From NCBI GenBank assembly GCA_028822445.1, contig JAPKDQ010000005.1:1-64000 (forward strand): a stretch of DNA of 64,000 nt, given 5' to 3'. The stretch comes from Rhodospirillaceae bacterium (lineage in GTDB: Bacteria > Pseudomonadota > Alphaproteobacteria > Rhodospirillales > Rhodospirillaceae). Made by a program: the position numbers and the translations under genes. Position 1 is the first letter of the stretch, and each line of letters begins with the position of its first letter. This document shows positions 56,710 to 64,000 of the stretch, in pieces. The notes beneath the pieces are model-generated. The model was not told where the DNA came from and made no database searches. It worked only from the letters and a program-made list of their open reading frames with translations.

Positions 56710-58584
56710 CTAGACGGCACCCACCTCTTGATCTTTAGCATCATCATCAATATTTGACGCGACGGCATTACCCTCGTCAACTGTCGCATCGGCAAAAGAT
56801 TTCTGCTGGCGTTTCCATGCCGAGGCATACGCACCATCAGAAGCCATCAGAATAGCATGAGTGCCACGTTCAACCACTTCTCCTTCCTCCAGAACGAGGA
56901 TCTCGTCAGCATCGACAATCGTCGACAGTCGGTGGGCGATCATAACAGTCGTCCTGCCGGCACTCACCTCCGCCAGATTTGCCTGTATCTCTTTTTCAGT
57001 ATGAGTATCGAGGGCAGAAGTCGCTTCATCAAAAAGTAAAATTGGGCAGTCTTTTATGATAACACGGGCGATTGCAACACGCTGCTTCTCACCCCCAGAC
57101 AATTTAAGGCCTCGCTCTCCAACGCGTGTCTCATAGCCGTCGGGAAGCACAGAAATGAACGTCTCAATGTGAGCCATACGCGCGGCGTTCTCGAGTTGCG
57201 TGTCTTCGACCCCTGGCTTGGCGTAAGATAAATTGTACTTGAGCGTGTTGTTAAAGAGGACAGTATCTTGCGGAACGATTCCTATTTCCGCTCTCAGGCT
57301 CTCTTGTGTTACGTCTGAGATATCTTGGCCGTCAATCTTAATACTGCCAGAGGTTACGTCGTACATCCGGAACAACAACCGGCCTATGGTCGATTTTCCA
57401 GACCCTGTCGGCCCGACAATTGCCACCGATTTTCCTGCAGGGACATCAAAAGACACACCCTTAAGAATGGGACGACGTTCATCATAAGAGAATGTCACAT
57501 TCTCAAATGTTATTCGTCCACCGTTCAACTTTAGAGGACTGGCGTTCTCTTTATCTTTTACTTCCGGCACTTCATCCAAGATATCGAACATTTTCTCCAG
57601 GTCGACCAGCGCCTGCTTAATGTTTCGATACACGAACCCGAAAAAGTTTAGAGGCTGAGCAAGTTGCAACATGTAGGTATTGACCATGACGAAATCACCC
57701 TGCGTCATTGTGCCATTCACAACACCGAAACCAGCCATAACCATAAGAGCGGTAACACCAACAGAAATAATAGCCGATTGGCCAATATTCATATAGGCAA
57801 GTGAGACTTGAGTTCGCACTGAGGCTTGCTCGTAGTTCTCCATAACGGAATCATATTCCGCTGTTTCGAGCTTCTCGTTACCAAACGCTTTGACCGTCTC
57901 GTAGTTAAGCAAGCTATCAATCGCGCGCGTGTTAGCTTGGTTATCCAACTGATTCATTTCACGCCGGAACTTCAGACGCCATTCAGTCGTGTAGGCCGTA
58001 AAAACGACGTATATGGCGACTGTCGAGAAAGTCGCGAATGCAAACCATACATCAAATGCACCCCAGAGAATTACTGTCACCAGCCCGACTTCAAATAAAG
58101 TCGGGAAGAGGTTAAATAACGTAATCGAAAGCAGGGTCTGGATTGCGACCGTGCCGCGTTCAATGGACCGCGACAAACCGCCAGTCTCCCGCTGCAAATG
58201 ATACTTAAGGGACAGACGGTGCAAGTGCTCAAGAATAGCGAGCGCCGATTTGCGAACAGCACGCACACCAACTTTCGCGAATATGGCATCCCTCACCTGG
58301 CCAAAGGCCAGTGACATGAGGCGGGCCGCGCCGTATGCGAGAATAATCCATAGCGGCAGCGCCGCTAAACTCCCATCTAACGCATCAACAGCGAGCTTCA
58401 GAAAGTAAGGGACGAAAACATTTGCAATCTTGGCTACGACGATCGCCAGCAAAGCAAACACAACTCTTGCTTTGATCTCAAAGTCACCCTTTGGCCAAAG
58501 AAACGGCCATAGGGATTTCAAGACGTCAATATCTCCGCGTCGACGAGCGTTGTCTTCTGGGAGCGGGCTCTTTGCAGGGCGCAC
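56710..58584 (-). CDS. ABC exporter, Atm1/ABCB-like half transporter
   Basis: 624 aa if started at the GTG at 58584 (preceded by GAGGCAGCAACATC); the frame is open to an ATG at 58830, but those 82 residues look unlike the family. Membrane domain with six segments (about 25-315) then a nucleotide-binding domain with Walker A VGPTGSGKST, signature LSGGEKQRVA, Walker B ILLFDEATSALD and the H-loop AHRLST. The Atm1/ABCB6-like branch exports glutathione-linked or metal-bound compounds for iron-sulfur and heavy-metal homeostasis. Substrate inferred from family. Confidence 0.88.
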   Translation of the reverse strand: MRPAKSPLPEDNARRRGDIDVLKSLWPFLWPKGDFEIKARVVFALLAIVVAKIANVFVPYFLKLAVDALDGSLAALPLWIILAYGAARLMSLAFGQVRDAIFAKVGVRAVRKSALAILEHLHRLSLKYHLQRETGGLSRSIERGTVAIQTLLSITLFNLFPTLFEVGLVTVILWGAFDVWFAFATFSTVAIYVVFTAYTTEWRLKFRREMNQLDNQANTRAIDSLLNYETVKAFGNEKLETAEYDSVMENYEQASVRTQVSLAYMNIGQSAIISVGVTALMVMAGFGVVNGTMTQGDFVMVNTYMLQLAQPLNFFGFVYRNIKQALVDLEKMFDILDEVPEVKDKENASPLKLNGGRITFENVTFSYDERRPILKGVSFDVPAGKSVAIVGPTGSGKSTIGRLLFRMYDVTSGSIKIDGQDISDVTQESLRAEIGIVPQDTVLFNNTLKYNLSYAKPGVEDTQLENAARMAHIETFISVLPDGYETRVGERGLKLSGGEKQRVAIARVIIKDCPILLFDEATSALDTHTEKEIQANLAEVSAGRTTVMIAHRLSTIVDADEILVLEEGEVVERGTHAILMASDGAYASAWKRQQKSFADATVDEGNAVASNIDDDAKDQEVGAV

Positions 58585-58991
58585 GATGTTGCTGCCTCGT
58601 CTGTTTCTGGCGGTGATTGTTAGAGTTAGCTTGTGGCATGGCCCATCATGCCAACGCAACAAATGAAAGGGACCTATACTGCCGCGCCACTCCACCATTA
58701 GCGGGCGCGCCGTCAGACGGCACATTAGAAACAGAACGATTGGGGTTAGCGCCCTAGTTTGAGATCCACGCAATAACACCTCACAGCTGGCGTTAAGCAG
58801 AAAGGGCATGCCGCAATAATGCAGCCTCATTTGTCACGACTTCGATTATAGTGCCGCAGCCTCTATACGACGTACTATTTCTATGACGGCTTCCGCGCCA
58901 GTGTATTTATGCCGCTGATCGCATAAAATCTTAATAAAAAGGCGCTATAAATTGAAGGATTTTAAGGTTTTTTTTACAGAAACTATAAAAG

Positions 58992-60452
58992 TTAACTGGA
59001 AAGACCCCCCATCAGTAAGTACTTGATTTCTATATAATCTTCGATGCCATATCGGGACCCTTCCCGGCCAATACCGGATTCTTTAACGCCACCAAAGGGT
59101 GCAACTTCCGTAGATATAATACCCTCATTGATCCCAACCATGCCGTATTCCAAAGACTCGGCGACACGCCATACTCTGCCTAGGTTTTGACCATAAAAGT
59201 AGGCCGCCAAACCATATTGCGTATCATTGGCCATGGCGATCGCTTCTTGCTCTGTAGAAAAGCGGAAAAGAGTTGCGACTGGGCCGAAAATCTCCTCTTT
59301 AGCCATGGCCATTTCGGGCTTCATACCCGTTAAGATTGTGGGTTGATAGTACGTCCCGCCCAGATCATGGCGCTGACCACCACTCAAGATATTGGCGCCG
59401 CCCTTAACGGCATTATCAACCAAAGCCTCCACTTTTAAGACTGCGGCTTCGTCGATGAGCGGCCCCTGGTCAACATCTCCCTCTAAACCGTTACCGACCC
59501 TTAAGGCTCCAACCGCTAATGCTAGCTTCTCAGCGAATGCATTATAAACAGCATCTTGAACCAAGAACCTATTGGCACAAACGCAGGTTTGCCCAGTATT
59601 GCGATACTTGGACGCCATCGCCCCCTCTACCGCCGCATCAAGGTCTGCGTCATCAAACACAATAAATGGCGCGTTGCCGCCAAGCTCGAGCGATACCTTT
59701 TTGACCGTCCCGGAACATTGCGCCATGAGACGTTTACCTACATGCGTTGACCCAGTGAATGTAAACTTACGAACGGCAGAATGCCCGGTCAGAACATCTC
59801 CAACCGGAGGCGCGTCTGATGTAGGCACCACGTTGAACACACCTGGTGGCAAACCCGCTCGCACGCCGAGCTCCGCCATAGCTAGTGCCGATAAAGGCGT
59901 TTGTTCAGCAGGCTTCACCACGAATGTGCATCCCGCCGCTAATGCAGGTGCTGCTTTTCGAGCAATCATGGCATTAGGAAAATTCCAGGGCGTGATAGCA
60001 CCAACCACGCCAATTGGTTGCTTAAGAACAACAATCTGCTTTCCGGCCTGATGACTTGGAATAATGTCGCCGTAGATACGTTTAGCTTCCTCGGCGAACC
60101 ACTCTATGAAACTCCCGCCATAGGCAATCTCACCCATCGATTCTTTCAGGGGCTTGCCCTGCTCAGCCGTTACAATTATCGCTAGGTCTTCTTGGTTTTC
60201 CATTAGGAGGTTAAACCAACGACGGAGAATGGCGGCACGCTCTTTCGCCGGCTTAGCGCTCCATCCAGGAAAGGCAGCTTGCGCCGACTCAACAGCAGCC
60301 GTTGCATCGCCTAGCGTGCAGTCTGATACCTGCGCTAATACGTCGCCTGACGCGGGGTTCGTGACTTCGAAGGTCTTCCCAGAGTCCCCCGGAACCCATG
60401 CACCGTTAATGAAGGCTTCAATTTTGAGGAGCGTGGGGTCTGAAAGATTCAT
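58992..60452 (-). CDS. Succinate-semialdehyde dehydrogenase-like aldehyde dehydrogenase
   Basis: 486 aa from the ATG at 60452, with AGGA eight bases upstream (an ATG three codons earlier is also possible). GabD-type: PWNFPNAMIARK, the general base in LELGGNAPF, catalytic Cys in NTGQTCVCANRF, and EEIFGPVA. The TCVCAN context with a second Cys is typical of GabD. Oxidises succinate semialdehyde or similar. Directly after the AhpD-like gene, co-oriented. Confidence 0.93.
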   Translation of the reverse strand: MNLSDPTLLKIEAFINGAWVPGDSGKTFEVTNPASGDVLAQVSDCTLGDATAAVESAQAAFPGWSAKPAKERAAILRRWFNLLMENQEDLAIIVTAEQGKPLKESMGEIAYGGSFIEWFAEEAKRIYGDIIPSHQAGKQIVVLKQPIGVVGAITPWNFPNAMIARKAAPALAAGCTFVVKPAEQTPLSALAMAELGVRAGLPPGVFNVVPTSDAPPVGDVLTGHSAVRKFTFTGSTHVGKRLMAQCSGTVKKVSLELGGNAPFIVFDDADLDAAVEGAMASKYRNTGQTCVCANRFLVQDAVYNAFAEKLALAVGALRVGNGLEGDVDQGPLIDEAAVLKVEALVDNAVKGGANILSGGQRHDLGGTYYQPTILTGMKPEMAMAKEEIFGPVATLFRFSTEQEAIAMANDTQYGLAAYFYGQNLGRVWRVAESLEYGMVGINEGIISTEVAPFGGVKESGIGREGSRYGIEDYIEIKYLLMGGLSS

Positions 60453-60462
60453 GAATGGCATC

Positions 60463-61047
60463 CTACCGATTGCGACCGTGGTATTCAGGGTTGGGCATCA
60501 TATCAACAGCCGCAGCGACACGGTTTGTCATGTTAAAGAAGCCAGCTGTATCTGCGATGTCGAATATTTCTTCATCTCTAAACCCAACATCTCTGAGAGA
60601 CTGACGATTGGCATCGCCGACTTCACTAGGCGTCATGGTCATCGTATACGCAAAATCCAACATTGCGCGGTGGCGCGGCTCTAAACCGGCGACCCTATAA
60701 TTGATAGCTAGCATTTCACCCAACTCGGGATCCTCCGATAATTCACGAACCGCTTGTCCATGCGCGACAACACAATAAAAACAATGGTTAGTTGATGAAA
60801 CGACGACAGCGATCATCTCACGCTCTAACTTACTAAGGCCGCTCTCTCCCAGCATGAGTTCATTGTAAGAAGATACGAATGTCTTCAGCTTTTTCGGCCG
60901 TGATGCATAAGACAGCAGTACATTCGGAACGATGCCCAGTTTTTCCTCGCATATTTTGAGGTATTTCTTCATCCCCTCATCAAGGGTTGCATCTAACTCC
61001 TTTTCAGTGGGAGTTTTAAGAGCCATGACATGTGATGGCTGAGGCAT
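60463..61047 (-). CDS. AhpD-like peroxidase-related protein (carboxymuconolactone decarboxylase family)
   Basis: 194 aa. The CMD/AhpD domain carries CFYCVVAHG (Cys-x-x-Cys with the following His), the redox centre of the peroxidase-related branch. N-terminal helix MPQPSHVMALKTPTEK, then LDATLDEGMKKYLKICEEKLGIVPNVLLSY. GGAG lies eight bases before the ATG. Ten bases ahead of the SSADH-like gene, so probably one transcript. Confidence 0.9.
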   Translation of the reverse strand: MPQPSHVMALKTPTEKELDATLDEGMKKYLKICEEKLGIVPNVLLSYASRPKKLKTFVSSYNELMLGESGLSKLEREMIAVVVSSTNHCFYCVVAHGQAVRELSEDPELGEMLAINYRVAGLEPRHRAMLDFAYTMTMTPSEVGDANRQSLRDVGFRDEEIFDIADTAGFFNMTNRVAAAVDMMPNPEYHGRNR

Positions 61048-61099
61048 TAGCTAGTCTCCAGACAATGTGTTGCAATTAATCCTTTAGAGGACGCACTCT

Positions 61100-61519
61100 T
61101 TGACGTTTTTCAAGCTCAAACCTGTAACCGTAATAGATTTCTCAACGCTTCAGCGCCCTCGCTCACCCAATACATACCTTGTTTGCTCGAATGATTTTAG
61201 TGCGAGCACACCAGACCAGGAAGCTCCAATATTTCCAAGCCCTCTCAAAGACCTCATTCGGGCATGGAACACAATGATTGCTAACCAGCCGAGGACGGAA
61301 GAAATATATAAGCAAGACGACGGGCTGCTGCGGACTTTCGTGCAAAGAACAAAATTAGTAAGGTTCCCTGATGTAATATCAGTCGAATTTGTCTCTCTAA
61401 CCGATAGGTCGTCAACGCTTGCCCTCTACAGTCAGTCTCAGTACGGCTATAACGATTTTGGGGCGAACCAAAGGCGAGCCAAAGCTTGGCTTTCAGACCT
61501 GACAATTTGTCTAGGTTAA
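61100..61519 (+). CDS. DUF1499 family protein
   Basis: 139 aa. Family segments: DFSTLQRPRSPNTYLVC, PLKDLIRAWNTMIANQPRTE, FVQRTKLVRFPDVISVEFV, STLALYSQSQYGYNDFGANQRRAKAWLSDL. Bacterial relatives are small, sometimes membrane-linked proteins without known activity; no leader seen here. Divergent from the AhpD-like gene. Confidence 0.85.
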   Translation: MTFFKLKPVTVIDFSTLQRPRSPNTYLVCSNDFSASTPDQEAPIFPSPLKDLIRAWNTMIANQPRTEEIYKQDDGLLRTFVQRTKLVRFPDVISVEFVSLTDRSSTLALYSQSQYGYNDFGANQRRAKAWLSDLTICLG

Positions 61520-61634
61520 ATCATAGCTATGCTTATTGTCGCGCGCGTCACACGGTTTGCATCCCAACACCAAATTCTATAAACGAACCGCAGGATTTTA
61601 AGCTTTTTCGGCCTTCGCAGCAAAGTATAGAGCC

Positions 61635-62705
61635 ATGACCACTTCAAGACAGGATCGCCGCGCCCAACTCACGGCAGCCATCGAGGCCCGCATTCTCGTT
61701 TTGGATGGCGCGATGGGCACAATGATCCAATCTTACAATCTCGATGAAGCCGCCTTTCGCGGTGGTCGGTTTAAGGACTGGACGCACGACCTGAAGGGCA
61801 ACAATGACCTACTCTGTTTGACGCAACCGGGGATCCTGAGCGAGATTCACCGCGCCTACTTGGATGCTGGCGCGGACATCTTAGAAACGAACACGTTTAG
61901 TTCAACATCCATTGCTCAAGCCGATTACGGCCTCCAAGATTATGCCCGCGAATTAAACCTGGAATCTGCCCGGTCAGCCCGGAAGGTTTGTGACAACGTC
62001 ACCGCATTAACGCCAAACAAGCCCCGGTTCGTTGCAGGCACCTTAGGTCCAACCAACCGCACGGCTTCAATTTCGCCAGACGTCAATGATCCAGCCAAAC
62101 GCAACACCAGTTTTGATAAGCTTCGCACCGCTTACTTCGAAGCCGTTGAGGGCCTGGTCGAAGGCGGCGTTGACCTCTTAATGGTTGAGACAATATTTGA
62201 CACACTGAATGCAAAAGCAGCCCTCTATGCCATTGAAGACGTCTTCGAGAAAACCGGCGATCGATTGCCTGTCATGATTTCTGGCACGATTACTGATGCA
62301 TCTGGTCGGACACTCTCTGGGCAGACAGCCGAAGCCTTTTGGAACTCAGTCCGTCACGTGGCACCCTTCACCATTGGGCTCAACTGTGCGCTCGGAGCTG
62401 AACAGCTAAGGCCTTACGTTTCTGATATTTCACGCATAGCCGATACCAACCTCTGCGCTTACCCTAACGCTGGCCTACCTAATGAATTTGGGGAGTACGA
62501 TCAAAGCCCTGAAGAGATGGGCGCTCTGATTGGCTCCTGGGCTGACCATGGGTTGGTTAATGCCGTTGGTGGGTGCTGCGGCACGACCCCAGAACACATC
62601 CGTGCCATTGCTGAGGCCGTGGACGGCAAAGCGCCGCGGGTCATTCCGACGGTTGAACGGAAACTCCGCTTGTCGGGCCTCGAGCCTTTTGCGTTGGCAT
62701 CATGA
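61635..62705 (+). CDS. metH: MetH homocysteine-binding module (split methionine synthase, part 1)
   Basis: 356 aa. The N-terminal homocysteine S-methyltransferase domain of cobalamin-dependent methionine synthase as a stand-alone protein: [30 protein letters not shown], and the zinc site [14 protein letters not shown] plus [11 protein letters not shown]. Its stop overlaps the ATG of the next gene (ATGA), which holds the remaining domains. This two-protein arrangement is known in many alphaproteobacteria. Confidence 0.95.
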   Translation: MTTSRQDRRAQLTAAIEARILVLDGAMGTMIQSYNLDEAAFRGGRFKDWTHDLKGNNDLLCLTQPGILSEIHRAYLDAGADILETNTFSSTSIAQADYGLQDYARELNLESARSARKVCDNVTALTPNKPRFVAGTLGPTNRTASISPDVNDPAKRNTSFDKLRTAYFEAVEGLVEGGVDLLMVETIFDTLNAKAALYAIEDVFEKTGDRLPVMISGTITDASGRTLSGQTAEAFWNSVRHVAPFTIGLNCALGAEQLRPYVSDISRIADTNLCAYPNAGLPNEFGEYDQSPEEMGALIGSWADHGLVNAVGGCCGTTPEHIRAIAEAVDGKAPRVIPTVERKLRLSGLEPFALAS

Positions 62706-64000
62706 GCCAAGACGCTTCGGCCACATTCGTTAATATCGGCGAGCGAACAAATGTCACGGGCTCGGCGAAGTTTAAAAAGCTAATCCTGAACGACGACTAT
62801 GAAGCCGCGCTGGATGTCGCGCGCCAACAAGTTCTGAGTGGCGCACAAATAATCGACATCAATATGGATGAGGCCATGCTGGACTCAGAGGCCGCGATGA
62901 CCCGCTTCCTAAACCTGATTGCCTCCGAACCCGACATCAGCCGCGTCCCAATTATGATCGACTCTTCGAAATGGACAGTGATTGAGGCCGGCCTCAAATG
63001 CGTGCAAGGAAAGTCGATCGTTAATTCGATTAGCCTCAAAGAAGGGGAAGAGCCGTTCTTTGAGCAGGCCCGAAAATTGAAACGTTACGGAGCCGCTGTA
63101 GTCGTCATGGCTTTTGACCAGGACGGACAAGCTGATACAGCTGATCGCAAAGTCGAAATTTGCACGCGCTCGTACAAGCTTCTTACAGAAAAAATTAATT
63201 TTCCGCCCGAAGATATCATCTTTGACCCCAATATTTTTGCTGTTGCAACGGGGATCGAAGAACACAATGGCTACGCATTGGACTTTATTGAAGCGACGCG
63301 ACGGATCAAAGATACTCTCCCCCATTGCCATGTGTCTGGCGGTGTCTCCAATATCTCGTTCTCATTCCGCGGCAACGAGCCCATTCGAGAAGCCATGCAC
63401 TCGGTTTTTCTATACCATGCCATTCAAGCCGGGATGGACATGGGCATCGTCAATGCTGGACAACTCGCAGTCTATGCTGACATTCCAGAAAACCTGAAGG
63501 AGCGCGTTGAAGACGTCATCCTGAACCGCCGCGATGACGCCACAGATCGCTTGCTAGAGATTGCGGACGAATACCGAGGTGCCGGAAAAAAACGGGTCGT
63601 TGATTTGGCGTGGCGTGAGAAAAGCGTCCAAGAGCGCCTGAGCCACGCGCTCGTAAACGGCATCACCGACTTCATAGATGAAGATACGGAAGAAGCACGC
63701 CTGCAATCAGAGCGACCATTACACGTCATAGAAGGGCCATTGATGGATGGCATGAACGTCGTCGGTGACCTCTTTGGCTCCGGTAAGATGTTTTTGCCAC
63801 AGGTCGTTAAAAGTGCTCGCGTTATGAAGAAAGCCGTCGCGCATCTGATTCCTTTTATCGAAGAAGAAAAAGCAAAGAACCCCTCCGCTACCTCTAGGTC
63901 AAAGGGAAAGATCGTTCTTGCGACGGTCAAGGGAGACGTGCACGACATTGGCAAAAATATTGTTGGTGTTGTTTTGCAATGTAACAACTTCGATATTGTT
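62702..64000 (+). CDS. metH: MetH folate and cobalamin modules (split methionine synthase, part 2; runs off the window)
   Basis: 433 codons open to the window end. Pterin-binding domain: [48 protein letters not shown], and [29 protein letters not shown]. Then the helical cap and the start of the cobalamin-binding domain with the [14 protein letters not shown] motif (DxHxxG, His ligand to cobalt). The activation domain should follow beyond the window. It transfers the methyl group from methyltetrahydrofolate to homocysteine bound by the partner protein. Confidence 0.95.
   Translation, partial: MSQDASATFVNIGERTNVTGSAKFKKLILNDDYEAALDVARQQVLSGAQIIDINMDEAMLDSEAAMTRFLNLIASEPDISRVPIMIDSSKWTVIEAGLKCVQGKSIVNSISLKEGEEPFFEQARKLKRYGAAVVVMAFDQDGQADTADRKVEICTRSYKLLTEKINFPPEDIIFDPNIFAVATGIEEHNGYALDFIEATRRIKDTLPHCHVSGGVSNISFSFRGNEPIREAMHSVFLYHAIQAGMDMGIVNAGQLAVYADIPENLKERVEDVILNRRDDATDRLLEIADEYRGAGKKRVVDLAWREKSVQERLSHALVNGITDFIDEDTEEARLQSERPLHVIEGPLMDGMNVVGDLFGSGKMFLPQVVKSARVMKKAVAHLIPFIEEEKAKNPSATSRSKGKIVLATVKGDVHDIGKNIVGVVLQCNNFDIV

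Noticed and set aside
61520-61634. Possible SAM or SAH riboswitch before metH
   Set aside because: I looked for the conserved cores of the known alphaproteobacterial classes in this 115-base leader and did not see them. A covariance-model search would decide.

Overview
The window reads as chromosomal DNA of an alphaproteobacterium. Evidence: a partial 16S rRNA whose 5' part is about 44 nt shorter than the E. coli equivalent and ends with the alphaproteobacterial-type TACGGAGGGGGCT; a DUF4167 protein beside prmC/prfA; the order ubiG / DUF1178 / nitrilase-like hydrolase / grxC / methyltransferase; the run purC-purS-purQ-purL-bolA-grxD; and a two-gene metH. The lysC ... HTH-ispG-hisS-prfA-prmC-DUF4167 order resembles Rhodospirillales-like lineages, but I cannot place the organism below class.

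Layout. 1-1147: 5' part of a leftward rRNA operon with its promoter, divergent from a LysM/M23 murein hydrolase (1148-2506). 2.8-11.4 kb: leftward housekeeping block (DUF4167, prmC, prfA, hisS, ispG, RodZ-like HTH protein, NMO-type flavoenzyme, lysC). 11.6-18.8 kb: ubiG, then leftward DUF1178, CN-hydrolase and grxC, then rightward methyltransferase, sfsA, map, purB. 19-25 kb: NRDE protein and the purine/iron-sulfur operon purCSQL-bolA-grxD. 25-34 kb: accessory metabolism (Tat amidohydrolase, aldehyde dehydrogenase, GNAT enzyme, Tat-exported molybdenum hydroxylase large subunit, dienelactone hydrolase, fasciclin protein). 34-42.4 kb: rpsD, then leftward aroG(II)-nadE-gltX-trmJ, then gor. 43-47.9 kb: small membrane protein, Sel1 protein, glmU-glmS, tRNA-Val(CAC). 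47.9-51.8 kb: arsenic cluster arsR-arsC-aqpS divergent from a photolyase, followed by a decayed COG4315 lipoprotein gene. 52-56.7 kb: a large two-TM coiled-coil protein with tandem 14-residue repeats, an S24-type repressor, a DUF6356 protein, an Lrp/AsnC regulator and a conserved small protein. 56.7-64 kb: Atm1-type ABC exporter, SSADH-like dehydrogenase plus AhpD-like protein, DUF1499 protein, and split metH running off the window.

How the genes work together. Most content is core physiology: translation termination (prfA/prmC), tRNA charging and modification (hisS, gltX, trmJ), purine synthesis (purB, purCSQL), cell-wall precursor synthesis (glmU/glmS), cofactor and isoprenoid supply (nadE, ispG, ubiG), thiol/iron-sulfur homeostasis (grxC, grxD, bolA, gor, Atm1-like exporter) and methionine synthesis (metH). 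The ars cluster encodes arsenate reduction plus a channel route for arsenite and lacks an ArsB/Acr3 pump in the window.

I found no CRISPR array, transposase, integrase or recognisable phage structural gene. I do not see a convincing wholly new multi-gene system. The best candidates for follow-up are the two-TM, repeat-bearing coiled-coil protein (52098-54263), the simple-sequence tracts before the M23 hydrolase, the twin palindromes at arsR, and the decayed COG4315 gene.
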